DNA of 64,000 bases from Bacteroidota bacterium (GTDB lineage Bacteria; Bacteroidota; Bacteroidia; Bacteroidales; CAIWKO01). The notes beneath the pieces are model-generated. The model saw only the letters and a list, made by a program, of their open reading frames with translations, did no database searches and was not told the origin of the DNA. Position 1 is the first letter of the stretch; each line of letters starts with the position of its first letter. A program made the position numbers and the translations under genes. Below, one piece after another: positions 17,756 through 27,246 of this stretch. The stretch covers positions 124,001 to 188,000 of the forward strand of contig JBAXND010000001.1 in NCBI GenBank assembly GCA_037133915.1, in the 5' to 3' direction.

Positions 17756-19216
17756 TCAGCTTTTTTTTGCTGCCATCACACGCGCAAATTCCACCAGTAA
17801 TCTTACGCCGACTCCTGTGCCTCCCTGACCACGGTAGCTGTCCTTTTTATCAACGAAAGCCGGTCCGGCAATATCCAGATGAATAAACGGATGTTTGGTA
17901 AAATACGCCAGGAATTTTCCTGCCGTTATCGCACCTCCGTAGGGACCGCCAACATTTTTAATATCAGCAACGTCTGATTTTATCAGCTCATCATAATCAT
18001 TCCAGAATGGAAACTCTGCCAAGCGCTCATGGACGGCATCACCGCACTTTTTTAATTCTGCAACGGCCTTGCTGCTGTCGGCGCCCATAGCCACAATGCC
18101 GTATTTTCCGATAGCAGCATGCGCTGCTCCTGTAAGAGTTGCCATGGTTATTAATAACGACGGTTTGAAAAGGTCGGCATAGCAAATGGCATCTGCCAAT
18201 ATCAAACGGCCTTCTGCATCCGTATTCAATACCTCTACCGTTGCGCCGTTCATCATTGCTATAATGTCGCCCGGTACATATGCATTGCCCGACGGACGGT
18301 TATCGGTCGCCGGTAATAGTCCTATTATATATAATGGTAACTTTAAACGGGCAATGGCACAGATAGCACCTGATACAGCCGCTGCACCGCTCATATCACA
18401 TTTCATCCCATCGAGTCCTGCCGAACTTTTTAGATTGATGCCACCGGTGTCAAAAACAACCCCTTTCCCAATTAAAACAATGGGTTTTTTGTTGACGGCA
18501 TTGCTGGGCTTCCATTCCATTACCGTAAACGTAGGCGGTCTGCTGCTGCCTTTATTCACCGTAAGAAGTCCGTTCATTTTTAATGCCTCAATGCGACTTT
18601 TATTGAACACTTCAACTTTCACACCGCTGCTTTTTGCCATACCGGAAATCTCTTCAGATAATTTCACCGCGGTCAGCCAGCTTTGAGGCTCATTAACCAG
18701 ATTCCGGCAAAAAAACACAGAGTCTGCTACTATATTAAGTTGGTCAATGTCTTTCTGGCTGATGCCGGCACAGTTTATATAAATTGTATGAAGACTATGG
18801 GATTTTGCCTTTTTCTCAGATTTATATTTAATAAATTGATAATTTCCTAGCAGCATTCCTTCAATAAATGCCAGCGCATTACTTCCCGATTTTGATTCGG
18901 AAATAACGATTACTTCCTTTAGCTTTAAATCATTAAGAAGGCAAACCGACTTTTCGCCCGCTCGGCGGCATTCTTCCAATGTAAGATTGGGGCTGTTTTT
19001 TTTCTCGTCAGGATGAAAAAAACCAAGTACTTTGTACAACCGATTGATAAGAATTAACGTCTTATGCTCGTTATTTAATTGATTAAGTATAGATGTTCTT
19101 TCATGTTGGTTGAGCTGTTCTTCCGTTTTACCCTTTATTTGACGAGCGTTTTGGATGATTTCTATGCTTGAAATTTCGGGATTTGAAGGACGGTTTTTTA
19201 AAATTTTCAGTAACAT
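17756..19216 (-). CDS. Leucyl aminopeptidase, M17 family
   Basis: 486 aa. The C-terminal catalytic domain carries the M17 metal-binding motifs: GKGVVFDTGGINLK with catalytic Lys and Asp, KCDMSGAAAV, and NTDAEGRLILADA. The N-terminal domain (about 1-180) is divergent, as usual. The enzyme is a hexameric two-metal exopeptidase of the cytoplasm, used in peptide turnover. It fits with the POT/OPT transporters and PepD elsewhere in the window. No signal peptide is visible. Confidence 0.93.
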   Translation of the reverse strand: MLLKILKNRPSNPEISSIEIIQNARQIKGKTEEQLNQHERTSILNQLNNEHKTLILINRLYKVLGFFHPDEKKNSPNLTLEECRRAGEKSVCLLNDLKLKEVIVISESKSGSNALAFIEGMLLGNYQFIKYKSEKKAKSHSLHTIYINCAGISQKDIDQLNIVADSVFFCRNLVNEPQSWLTAVKLSEEISGMAKSSGVKVEVFNKSRIEALKMNGLLTVNKGSSRPPTFTVMEWKPSNAVNKKPIVLIGKGVVFDTGGINLKSSAGLDGMKCDMSGAAAVSGAICAIARLKLPLYIIGLLPATDNRPSGNAYVPGDIIAMMNGATVEVLNTDAEGRLILADAICYADLFKPSLLITMATLTGAAHAAIGKYGIVAMGADSSKAVAELKKCGDAVHERLAEFPFWNDYDELIKSDVADIKNVGGPYGGAITAGKFLAYFTKHPFIHLDIAGPAFVDKKDSYRGQGGTGVGVRLLVEFARVMAAKKS

Positions 19217-19424
19217 AATTTGAGATTTGAAGTAAAAGTACTTTTTTCCATTGATTTTACTTTCAATTTAAACGCTGGTTAATGAAAAGTTAATTGAACC
19301 TTGTTTTTGGACTTATTATACCAAATTGTTGTATATTTAGCAGATTTTAAATTGATTGAGACTTTTAATGCTTTTCTAATTTGATTATTTTTGCATCGTA
19401 ATTAAAAAAAACAAAATAATAAAG
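19217..19424. other. Divergent intergenic region with candidate promoter
   Basis: The gap is AT-rich and separates divergent genes. On the plus strand, TATTTTTG (19386-19393) matches the -7 consensus TAnnTTTG, 31 bp before the downstream ATG. The nearest TTG (19356-19358) lies 27 bp upstream, longer than the usual 19-21. On the minus strand, TACTTTTA (19233-19240) is a weaker candidate for the aminopeptidase gene. Confidence 0.35.
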
Positions 19425-22400
19425 ATGAACCTCCGGAAGAGTTTACTCATGTTGTTTCTTGCCCTTTTTATAGGCAGCGGCGGAATTGCCTTCGGGCAAA
19501 ACCAACTGTCGGGTCAGCAAAGCACCATTTTTATGCATGTGGGAATTGTTGGCGACACAGTTACGCACATTGTTTGGGAAAACATCACAACACCGGCAAT
19601 AACGAAAGTTACTGTTGAGAAGAGCCTAGACGGCATTAATTTTTTCCCGTTGGCAAAGAGCGCAGCTTCCGGTCTCCCGGATGTGCATGCACTGTTTTAT
19701 CCTACCAGCATTGAGTATTTCAACACTATTTTGTATTCTACCGAAACAGGCCATGGACGATACATGTACAACGACCGGCTGGCCGAAGGTGATCCCGATA
19801 TTCTTTATTACCGCATTGTAATGTTTGGAAGCGATGGTACTTACTATTATACTCCGGGGGCTCCCGTAAGCAGAGTTACCGGTGTCAGCCCGTTTGAGGA
19901 AGATGTTCCTGGCGACAGCATCGGCGGACAGGGTGTTCTGCAGCAGAACAACGGTCAGATGAAAGGCGGCATGAAAGCCCTTTGCAATCCTGTTGGCACA
20001 CCTCCATCCGGTTATACTCCAACCGGAGTATCACAAACAATAATCGGAACATGCTGCTTTTATGTGAATACGGAATACTCTTCCAGCCAGATTCAGATTC
20101 CCTGCGGTGGTGGTAGTTATGCATGGTGCTGTACCGGTTTACCCGGCTCCAACAGCTGCCCTTCACTGCACGTTTATGATCCCTGCTGTGTGCATTATTG
20201 CTATAGCTATTACCAATGCTCATGCCCCCCATGGGTGTGCTGTGCGTCCAACCAAACATCCACCTGGGTAGTCACTCAATCGGTAACCTATCCCGGCATT
20301 ACGTTATCTGCCGTTATTGTAAATGAAACATGCACGGGAACACTCGATGGCTCAATAGCACTTACCGTGAATAATGGTTCGTCACCCATTACTTATTCAT
20401 GGTCAGGCGGACAACCCGGTTCTCCTACAATCAGCAACCTTCCTGCAGGAAGCTATACCGTTACCGTAACGGATGCACATAACTGTACAGCCACTGCAAA
20501 TTATGTTGTAGCAACAAGTCCTCCGCCCGTTGTAACCATGTCTCCGCTTTCAGCCTTATGTATCGATGCTTCTCCATTACAGCTCACCGGTGGAAACCCC
20601 GTCGGCGGAGTGTACTCAGGCACCGGTGTCAGTAATGGTATTTTTGATCCTGCAGCGGCAGGTGCGGGAACTTTTGTAATAACCTATACCTATACCGCAC
20701 CCAATAACTGTGTGGGCGTTGCTACTGCAACAATTACCGTTAACCCGCTTCCGGTATTATCATTTGCTTCAATGGGTCCATATTGTATAAATGTGGCTCC
20801 GATTACACTTACGCAAGGTACACCGCTTGGCGGTGCTTACGTCGGAACCGGCGTCAACAACGGCGTATTTGATCCTGCTGCTGCAGGTATCGGTACCCAT
20901 ATTATTACTTACGTTTACACGGATGGGAATTTGTGCTCAAGCTCCATTACACAGTCTGTTACTGTAAATGCAATGCCGATAGCATCGGTGAGCCCAATAC
21001 CCGCGGTTTGTATTGATGCGCCGGCTTTTGCACTTAACTTCGGAACACCCACCGGTGGCACCTTTGCCGGAACCGGTGTTACCAATAATACATTCGACCC
21101 TGCTGTTGCAGGTGCAGGTGTTACAGCGGTTGTATATTTTTATTCAGATAATAACCAATGTGCCGATACCGCCTTTCAAACAATTACAGTAAATCCGCTT
21201 CCAATAGTTACGCTGGCGGCATTCCCCGATGTTTGTATCGACCTTCCCACATTCACGCTTACGGGCGGCGATCCTGTGGGTGGCACGTATTATATCGACG
21301 GTACTCAGGCAACACTCTTTAATCCTTCAACGGCAGGTACCGGTGTGCATCAGGTTCTGTATGTTTATTCCGACCCCAACACCTGTACTGATTCCGCAAC
21401 AGGAACTATTACGGTTAATCCGCTCCCGGTGGTTACCTCGGTGCCAATACCTGATGTTTGTATCGACCTTGCATCGTTTGCACTTACATTCGGCTCTCCT
21501 GCCGGTGGCGTATATTCAGGCACAGGAGTAACCGGCGGCACTTTTGATCCGACAACTGCCGGTGCGGGAACCTTTACACTTACGTATACTTATACTGATC
21601 CTGTTACGGGTTGTGTTGATGATGTTACCGAAGATATCGTTGTTAACCCGCTTCCCATTGTTACATTAAGCCCGATACAAACGGTATGCAGCTATTCTCC
21701 GTCGTTTCAGCTCAGCGGCGGCAGCCCGGCAGGCGGCGTATTTTCAGGTCCCGGTGTTACGGGTACCACCTTTGATCCTGCTGCAGCAGGCCTCGGTACG
21801 CACACCATCACCTATACTTATACCGACCCGACTACAGGATGCGTAGACTTTGCCACGCAAACCGTAACCGTTAATTCTGCCCTTACCATGGCAGTGAATC
21901 CTTCACTTGTTTCGGTTTGTCCGGGATTCTCTGCAACAATAGTAGCATCAGGGGCTTTGAATTATTCATGGACACCTACTTCCGGTTTGTCTTCAACAAC
22001 CTCAGCATCTGTTACAGCTACACCTCAATTCACAACTACCTACACGGTTTACGGAACCGATGCTGTCGGATGTACCGGTTCTGCTACGGGTACCGTGAAT
22101 GTGTTTGCACCCGTAAGTTTATCGTTGATTGCGGAACCTAATGAAGGCTGCAAACCTCTCACCGTGTATTTTTCATACAATAACAATTCAAATGATTCAT
22201 CCATAGTGTGGCAGTTCGATGATCCGTTTACTACACACGATACATCAAGTCAGGTGGCACCGGTTTATACCTACCTGGGTGTCGGTTCATTCAATCCGTC
22301 ACTTACAGTTACAACTTACGATGGTTGCGTTGGTTCTGCGTCTACCGATGTGCATGCTTATCGCATTCCGGTGGCCGACTTCAATGCACATCCCGATGTG

Positions 22401-22904
22401 GTTGACTTTTCAGACCCGAATGTCGATTTTATTGACATGTCGCTCTCTGCGGTTACATGGCGTTGGAATTTCGGCGATCCGCTCAGTCTGAATAAAGACA
22501 GCTCCGATATTGAGTTCCCGATTCATACTTACATAGGAGAAGGCTTTCATACCATACAGCTGATCGTAACCAGCGGTCATAACTGTGCCGATACTACCAC
22601 ACGTATCGTTGAAGTGCTTCCCGAAATCTTTGTGTACATACCTAATACGGTCTCTCCCAATGGTGACGGAATTAACGACACCTGGAAACCGATAATTACC
22701 AATGCCGACCCCAATTCATACGTATTATATCTTTACAATCGCTGGGGCGAACTGGTGTGGGAAACGCACGACCTGAATCAGGCATGGGATGGTGATCATA
22801 AAGGCGACAACATCAAAGAAGATGTTTATGTATGGATATTATGGTATAAAGATGCCCGCGGCGAGCAATATAAAAAAGTGGGTCACGTATCCGTACTTCA
22901 TTAA
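19425..22904 (+). CDS. Secreted SprB/Ig/PKD repeat protein with cysteine-dense module and T9SS type B sorting domain
   Basis: 1159 aa. The signal peptide is at residues 1-24 (LLMLFLALFIGSGGIAFGQ). Residues 25-200 form a head of unknown fold. Residues about 205-285 are a cysteine-dense module with roughly 13 Cys, several in CC pairs. An SprB-type repeat follows (about 290-365, ending VTDAHNCTA). Six Ig-like repeats of about 75 residues (366-815) share CIDxxxFxLTxGxPxGGxYxGxGV and FDPxxAGxGT. Two PKD domains lie at about 915-1060. The C-terminal type B sorting domain (about 1075-1159, SPNGDGINDTWKP, LYNRWGELVWE) directs T9SS export. It is probably a cell-surface or matrix adhesin. The ligand is unknown. 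Confidence 0.9.
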   Translation: MNLRKSLLMLFLALFIGSGGIAFGQNQLSGQQSTIFMHVGIVGDTVTHIVWENITTPAITKVTVEKSLDGINFFPLAKSAASGLPDVHALFYPTSIEYFNTILYSTETGHGRYMYNDRLAEGDPDILYYRIVMFGSDGTYYYTPGAPVSRVTGVSPFEEDVPGDSIGGQGVLQQNNGQMKGGMKALCNPVGTPPSGYTPTGVSQTIIGTCCFYVNTEYSSSQIQIPCGGGSYAWCCTGLPGSNSCPSLHVYDPCCVHYCYSYYQCSCPPWVCCASNQTSTWVVTQSVTYPGITLSAVIVNETCTGTLDGSIALTVNNGSSPITYSWSGGQPGSPTISNLPAGSYTVTVTDAHNCTATANYVVATSPPPVVTMSPLSALCIDASPLQLTGGNPVGGVYSGTGVSNGIFDPAAAGAGTFVITYTYTAPNNCVGVATATITVNPLPVLSFASMGPYCINVAPITLTQGTPLGGAYVGTGVNNGVFDPAAAGIGTHIITYVYTDGNLCSSSITQSVTVNAMPIASVSPIPAVCIDAPAFALNFGTPTGGTFAGTGVTNNTFDPAVAGAGVTAVVYFYSDNNQCADTAFQTITVNPLPIVTLAAFPDVCIDLPTFTLTGGDPVGGTYYIDGTQATLFNPSTAGTGVHQVLYVYSDPNTCTDSATGTITVNPLPVVTSVPIPDVCIDLASFALTFGSPAGGVYSGTGVTGGTFDPTTAGAGTFTLTYTYTDPVTGCVDDVTEDIVVNPLPIVTLSPIQTVCSYSPSFQLSGGSPAGGVFSGPGVTGTTFDPAAAGLGTHTITYTYTDPTTGCVDFATQTVTVNSALTMAVNPSLVSVCPGFSATIVASGALNYSWTPTSGLSSTTSASVTATPQFTTTYTVYGTDAVGCTGSATGTVNVFAPVSLSLIAEPNEGCKPLTVYFSYNNNSNDSSIVWQFDDPFTTHDTSSQVAPVYTYLGVGSFNPSLTVTTYDGCVGSASTDVHAYRIPVADFNAHPDVVDFSDPNVDFIDMSLSAVTWRWNFGDPLSLNKDSSDIEFPIHTYIGEGFHTIQLIVTSGHNCADTTTRIVEVLPEIFVYIPNTVSPNGDGINDTWKPIITNADPNSYVLYLYNRWGELVWETHDLNQAWDGDHKGDNIKEDVYVWILWYKDARGEQYKKVGHVSVLH
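20520..21875 (+). repeat. Six tandem 225-bp repeats encoding Ig-like modules
   Basis: The Cys-containing start of each module (TGTAT or equivalent) recurs at 20559, 20784, 21009, 21234, 21459 and about 21687, an exact 225 bp period five times and then 228 bp. Copies are similar in sequence (for example TTTGTATCGACCTT at the fourth and fifth) but diverged, so this is an expanded domain array rather than a recent slippage product. Confidence 0.85.
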
Positions 22905-22926
22905 GATAATCTGCTGGAAATTCAGA

Positions 22927-22955
22927 GAGGCTGCAGCATTCCTGCGGCCTCTTTT
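22927..22955 (+). terminator. Rho-independent terminator
   Basis: A 10 bp stem GAGGCTGCAG / CTGCGGCCTC (one T-G wobble) with a 5 nt loop, followed by TTTT, 23 bp after the stop of the large repeat protein gene. Confidence 0.75.
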
Positions 22956-22994
22956 GTTGATTAATATCTTATCCGCAAATGTTTTTAAACGTAA

Positions 22995-23028
22995 TTGCCC
23001 CATAGCTCACGGGTTTATCCTAATTTTG
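22995..23028 (+). promoter_or_regulatory. Candidate promoter of mqnC
   Basis: TTG (22995-22997), 23 bp spacer, TAATTTTG (23021-23028). The -7 element matches TAnnTTTG fully; the spacer is slightly longer than the usual 19-21. The predicted start of transcription is about 15 bp before the GTG codon. Confidence 0.5.
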
Positions 23029-23048
23029 CTCTACATTAAATTAATATC

Positions 23049-24140
23049 GTGAATACTGAGAAAGTACTGAAAAGGGCACTTGGCGGAGAATTTCTCACCG
23101 CTGCCGAAGGAATAGCTATTTTTCGCGAAGTGCCGCTCCCGGCATTGATGGAGGTTGCCCATGAAATACGAATGAGCAAACATCCCGTAAAGGAAGTGAG
23201 CTGGCTTATTGACCGCAATATCAACATCACCAATGTATGCGTATCGCAGTGTAAATTCTGTAACTTTTGCCGCCGGCCCAAAAGCCCCGATGCTTATATT
23301 ACCACAACAGAGCAGTATAAAGAGAAAATTGAAGAACTGATTGCGCTGGGCGGTAATCAGGTATTGCTGCAGGGCGGAATGCATCCTGCGTTAGGCCTTT
23401 CTTTTTATATAGGCTTGTTCATGGAACTTAAAAGCAGCTTCCCCAACCTGAAGCTGCATGCCCTCGGACCTCCCGAAATTGTGCATATTGCCACACTGGA
23501 AGACATGACCTGCGAACAGGTGCTGAATGCACTTATAGAAGCCGGTCTCGACAGTTTGCCGGGAGCAGGCGCCGAAATATTATCCGATAGAGTGCGTAAA
23601 AAAATATCGCCCGCAAAATGTTCGGCTGCCGAATGGCTTGAAGTAATGAAAGTCGCGCACAGACTTGGACTCACCACGTCGGCAACCATGATGTTCGGTC
23701 ATGTGGAAACCATGGAAGAACGTATTGAACATCTGATCCGCATTCGCGAAGTACAGCATCAGAAACCCGAAGGGGCAACAGGTTTTATTTCGTTTATTCC
23801 CTGGCCGTATCAGGATGCCGGAACCCTGCTTAAAGAGAAGTTCGGAATTTCAAATTCCGTTTCCAAACAGGAATATGTGAAGATGATTGCACTCAGCCGC
23901 ATTATGCTTCCTAACTTTGATAATATTCAGGCATCGTGGCTTACGGTAGGAGTGCCCACCGCACAACTCTGCCTGCATGCCGGCGCCAATGATTTTGGTT
24001 CGGTGATGATTGAAGAGAACGTGGTGTCAACCGCCGGTGCCGATTACAGTCTCGATATAGAACAGATGCAGCAGGCTATTAAAGATGCAGGCTTCATTCC
24101 GCGACAGCGCAATCAGCAGTTTGAGTTTCTGAACGATTAG
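23049..24140 (+). CDS. mqnC: Cyclic dehypoxanthinyl futalosine synthase MqnC (radical SAM)
   Basis: 363 aa starting at GTG. The radical-SAM cluster motif CX3CX2C is at C64, C68 and C71 (CVSQCKFC). Family signatures QVLLQGGMHP, SLPGAGAEIL and SATMMFGHVE follow; the last third (GASWL-like QASWLTVG, GANDFGSVMIEENVV) is typical of the CofH/MqnC/MqnE group. MqnC cyclises dehypoxanthinyl futalosine in the futalosine pathway to menaquinone. CofH or MqnE are the alternatives, but length and the IRMSKHPVKEVSWLIDRNIN segment favour MqnC. No other mqn gene is in the window. Confidence 0.88.
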   Translation: MNTEKVLKRALGGEFLTAAEGIAIFREVPLPALMEVAHEIRMSKHPVKEVSWLIDRNINITNVCVSQCKFCNFCRRPKSPDAYITTTEQYKEKIEELIALGGNQVLLQGGMHPALGLSFYIGLFMELKSSFPNLKLHALGPPEIVHIATLEDMTCEQVLNALIEAGLDSLPGAGAEILSDRVRKKISPAKCSAAEWLEVMKVAHRLGLTTSATMMFGHVETMEERIEHLIRIREVQHQKPEGATGFISFIPWPYQDAGTLLKEKFGISNSVSKQEYVKMIALSRIMLPNFDNIQASWLTVGVPTAQLCLHAGANDFGSVMIEENVVSTAGADYSLDIEQMQQAIKDAGFIPRQRNQQFEFLND

Positions 24141-24269
24141 ATTTTCCTGAACTTTCTTTAGATACCTGATGCAGACTGTGCATCACGGTTTGCGAATCTG
24201 CCATTGGACGTGGCATTTTCTTACAGTGCATTTTTCCAAAGATATTTTATCGAAAACTAATGATATGAA

Positions 24270-24304
24270 TTTGCAATCATTATATGGAAATTTTATTATT
24301 TTTA
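24270..24304 (+). promoter_or_regulatory. Candidate promoter of the PKD-repeat protein gene
   Basis: TTTG (24270-24273), 23 bp spacer, TATTTTTA (24297-24304): one mismatch from TAnnTTTG. It lies 23 bp upstream of the ATG at 24328, which also supports starting the gene there. Confidence 0.35.
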
Positions 24305-24327
24305 CAACCTACCTAAATTCAAAAAAC

Positions 24328-26523
24328 ATGAAACATTTTTATTCTGTCATTCTGTTCATAGTGATCAGCATGGCCGTATCTGCACAGGTACAGATTCAGA
24401 TGCCGTTACCGGCACAGGGTTCAACCTTCTCCGGCAATGTACGCGGTTACTGGTTCACGGCACCCTGCTGTTTTACAATAACAGGCGCAAGCATTCCAAC
24501 GGATGCCGGTACCGGAAATCAGTCAATCGCGATTATGAGGTTTCGTAACACTCCGCCAGTGTATATGTCTTCCACAGATGACTTTACTACATTATTCCTT
24601 GTTCAGGATGGTTCTTCCACAGGTATTTTTCCGGTGAATATTCAGGTTGAGACAGGCGATATAATAGGAGTACTCGGTTCAAGAGCCGGAATAAACTCTT
24701 ATGTAGCCATGCCGGTGTCAAGTACCATCCATGGAAACGCGGTTACGCTTTCCCGTCTGGGTATGCAGTTCCCTCTTGCAAGCACAGTTCCACAAAGTCT
24801 CTGGACCGAAGGCTCCGGCGGCATCAGCCGTGTTTATCTCTACTACGATACGGTAATCACATACAATGCAAATGCCGTAGTGGTGGATTCGCTTACCATG
24901 CAGCTCTCGGATGCTTCCGATTCATCGTTTTATTCTGTATGGGATTATGGCGACGGTTCTCCGCTTGACGCAATCTGGAATCCTATGCATACATACCCGG
25001 CAGGAGGAACGTATACCGCCTGCAGTTACATCACCAATTCCTGTAAAACAGACACCACCTGCACTACTTTTACTGTTTGCGGCGGAAAAACCATTGCTGA
25101 TTTTACATCGAATCAGACAGGCAGCCAGATGAACTTTGCGAATATTTCTGTGAATGCTGCTTCCTCAAACTGGTATTTTGGTGATGGCTCGCCCATGGAC
25201 CTTATTCCAAGCCCGTCGCACACTTATGCCACTAACGGTACCTACACGGTGACCCTTATTACAGAAAGTCCCTGCGGGCTGAAAGATACCACCACTCAGT
25301 CTATCACAACATGCCCCGAAGTATTGGCTGCAGGGTTCACTTATACCGACAACGGACCTTCTGTTGATTTTACCGATACCACCGCAACTGCCGTAAGCTG
25401 GGCGTGGAATTTCGGCGACGGTTCTCCTGTTGATATGTCTCAGAATCCAACCCACACATACACCACAAACGGAACCTACACAGTTAGTCTGATAACAGGC
25501 AACCTTTGTGGCACCAAGGATACGGCCTATCAGAACGTTCAGGCTTGCCCCGAACCCTTATCGGCCGGATTTACCTATCTGATTAACGGAAACACCGCGG
25601 ATTTCTCCGATACAAGCAGCACGGCTACCGGATGGTTGTGGAATTTTGGCGATGGCACGGCTACCACCACAGCTCAGAATCCGTCTCACACCTATACTTT
25701 GAATGGAACCTATACGGTAAGCCTGATTGCAGCTAACCTTTGCGGGAAAACGGATACCGCTTATCAGACTTTTTCTGTATGTCCCGAAGTTCTGGATGCC
25801 GGTTTTACATTTAACGATAACGGAACATCGGTTATTTTTTCGGATACTACAGCCACATCAACGAGCCGCATCTGGGATTTTGGCGATGGCTCGGCAACGT
25901 CTACAGCACAAAATCCATCACACACCTATGCTGCCAATGGCACTTACACGGTAATGCTCATCGCTTCTAACCTCTGTGGTGTTACCGATACCGCTTACAC
26001 AGACGTTACCACATGTCCTGAAATATTATCAGACGCTTTTACAGCGTTAGTTACAGGTCTGACGGCAGACTTCACAGGCACTATTGCCGGTGCTTCGGGC
26101 TGGATGTGGGATTTCGGTGATGGCAGTTTTTCTTCGAACGCCAATCCTACACATGCTTATACTTCATCAGGCGATTATTACGTTTGCCTCTCATCATGGA
26201 ATATCTGCGGCGATTCATCCGCGTTCTGCGATACGGTAACCGTAATGAACAGCGGCATTCAACAAATCAATTCTTCTGTTGCCTTCACATTGTATCCGAA
26301 CCCCTTCAGCGAAACAGCGGTTCTTATGGTAACGTCACCAATGCAGAACAGCAGTTTTGAACTTGAGCTTTATGACGTGCTCGGAACAATGGTTATGAAA
26401 AGCAACGGTATTATGAACCGTGAACTGCTCATCAGCAAGGGCAGCCTTTCTTCAGGAACCTACTTCTTTGTTATCAGAAATAATGAGGGCATCCTGAAGA
26501 CCGATAAACTGGTGATTTATTAA
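24328..26523 (+). CDS. Secreted PKD-repeat protein with T9SS type A sorting domain
   Basis: 731 aa from the ATG at 24328, chosen because it begins a clean signal peptide (MKHFYSVILFIVISMAVSAQ) absent from the longer open frame. Residues 21-165 form an N-terminal domain with a CC pair (TAPCCFTITGA). Six PKD-like modules of about 75 residues then follow (about 180-640), each with W-x-FGDGS and HTYxxNGTYTV motifs and ending in a CPE-like linker. The last 80 residues are a type A sorting domain (FTLYPNPFSETAVL, GTYFFVIRNNE). It is likely exported by T9SS and retained at the surface or released. Function beyond binding or scaffolding is not evident. Confidence 0.9.
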   Translation: MKHFYSVILFIVISMAVSAQVQIQMPLPAQGSTFSGNVRGYWFTAPCCFTITGASIPTDAGTGNQSIAIMRFRNTPPVYMSSTDDFTTLFLVQDGSSTGIFPVNIQVETGDIIGVLGSRAGINSYVAMPVSSTIHGNAVTLSRLGMQFPLASTVPQSLWTEGSGGISRVYLYYDTVITYNANAVVVDSLTMQLSDASDSSFYSVWDYGDGSPLDAIWNPMHTYPAGGTYTACSYITNSCKTDTTCTTFTVCGGKTIADFTSNQTGSQMNFANISVNAASSNWYFGDGSPMDLIPSPSHTYATNGTYTVTLITESPCGLKDTTTQSITTCPEVLAAGFTYTDNGPSVDFTDTTATAVSWAWNFGDGSPVDMSQNPTHTYTTNGTYTVSLITGNLCGTKDTAYQNVQACPEPLSAGFTYLINGNTADFSDTSSTATGWLWNFGDGTATTTAQNPSHTYTLNGTYTVSLIAANLCGKTDTAYQTFSVCPEVLDAGFTFNDNGTSVIFSDTTATSTSRIWDFGDGSATSTAQNPSHTYAANGTYTVMLIASNLCGVTDTAYTDVTTCPEILSDAFTALVTGLTADFTGTIAGASGWMWDFGDGSFSSNANPTHAYTSSGDYYVCLSSWNICGDSSAFCDTVTVMNSGIQQINSSVAFTLYPNPFSETAVLMVTSPMQNSSFELELYDVLGTMVMKSNGIMNRELLISKGSLSSGTYFFVIRNNEGILKTDKLVIY

Positions 26524-26541
26524 TCAGACTGACCAATATAA

Positions 26542-26579
26542 AAGGGCTGTACCGAATCTGAATTCAAGGTACAGCCCTT
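26542..26579 (+). terminator. Rho-independent terminator
   Basis: A perfect 12 bp stem AAGGGCTGTACC / GGTACAGCCCTT with a 14 nt loop, 18 bp after the stop of the PKD-repeat gene; GTTGTTTTC follows. Confidence 0.75.
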
Positions 26580-26706
26580 GTTGTTTTCGGGCAGGGCGGA
26601 AAACGAAACGAAGGAAAAGTGAAAGAAATCATACTTAAATTACTTCAGAAAACGCTACTGTAAACGTTGAGTTGACGGGGATTTTCCATCCGCTGCATCT
26701 TGATTT

Positions 26707-27043
26707 TTATCCCGGGTACCGTAGGCTCCCTCCCTTGCTTAATCCAATTGCTCCCTTGCCATGTGAGTATGCACCGATAACAGTTGTACCGTCGCCCATG
26801 GCATTTGTAATTACTCCATCAGCCGTTGAGACTATGCCCTTGCCTTCTGTATCTGCTCCCAAAAAATGCGTGAGTGCTCCCATTGCATGTGTAAGTGCTC
26901 CCCTTGCCAAAAATGATTGCTCCCATGGCATGAGTAAGTGTTCCCATACTCTGAGTATTTGTTCCATTAATGTAAGAATCTGTTCCATGCCGTATCGGAA
27001 ATGTATACCGGGGCATGCTCAACCCTGACACGGCTTGCAGCAA
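26707..27043 (-). pseudogene. Relic of a YadA-head-like (Hep_Hag) repeat protein, frameshifted
   Basis: On the minus strand about twelve degenerate 21-bp units encode heptads of the form G-A/T-x-T/S-x-x-x (for example GALTHAMGALTHFLG, GAYSHGKGAIG), the pattern of the left-handed beta-roll in YadA-type heads. The array is split over two frames. A single extra base in the CCCC run at 26900-26903 joins them: the two frames together span 337 bp, one more than 112 codons. There is no signal peptide, stalk or anchor, so this is only a fragment. Heptads also appear in the opposite strand because of the 21-bp period, but they match no family. Confidence 0.5.
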
Positions 27044-27081
27044 TTGTATTTCTGCTTGTTCAATAACATATTCAAGTTGGG

Positions 27082-27246
27082 ATGTCTCGAAGTATGAAAT
27101 ATTTCGATAATATATTCCTTGCTTTCGTAACCAACGTAAGGAATGAACCGGACGAAAAGTCCCGGTTAGATAAGGTCACGCTATTAATAAAAGCAATTAT
27201 CAAAAACCGATTTCCGAAGGAAAACCATTTTCCGGCAGCGTTATGA
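27082..27246 (+). CDS. Short hypothetical ORF
   Basis: A 54-codon frame (MSRSMKYFDNIFLAF...) with a mixed, protein-like composition rich in Lys, Asn and Ile. No family recognised, no clear ribosome binding site or promoter. It could be the tail of a decayed gene, since the surrounding 960 bp also contains the YadA-like relic. Coding status is doubtful. Confidence 0.22.
   Translation: MSRSMKYFDNIFLAFVTNVRNEPDEKSRLDKVTLLIKAIIKNRFPKENHFPAAL

Noticed and set aside
17756..17780. Terminator between yqeY and the aminopeptidase gene
   Set aside because: AGC and GCT flank a run of T, but the stem is only three pairs, too short to call.
26672..27028. Plus-strand frame with SAPIACV-type heptads
   Set aside because: The heptads arise from the 21-bp periodicity on both strands; only the minus-strand reading resembles a known fold.
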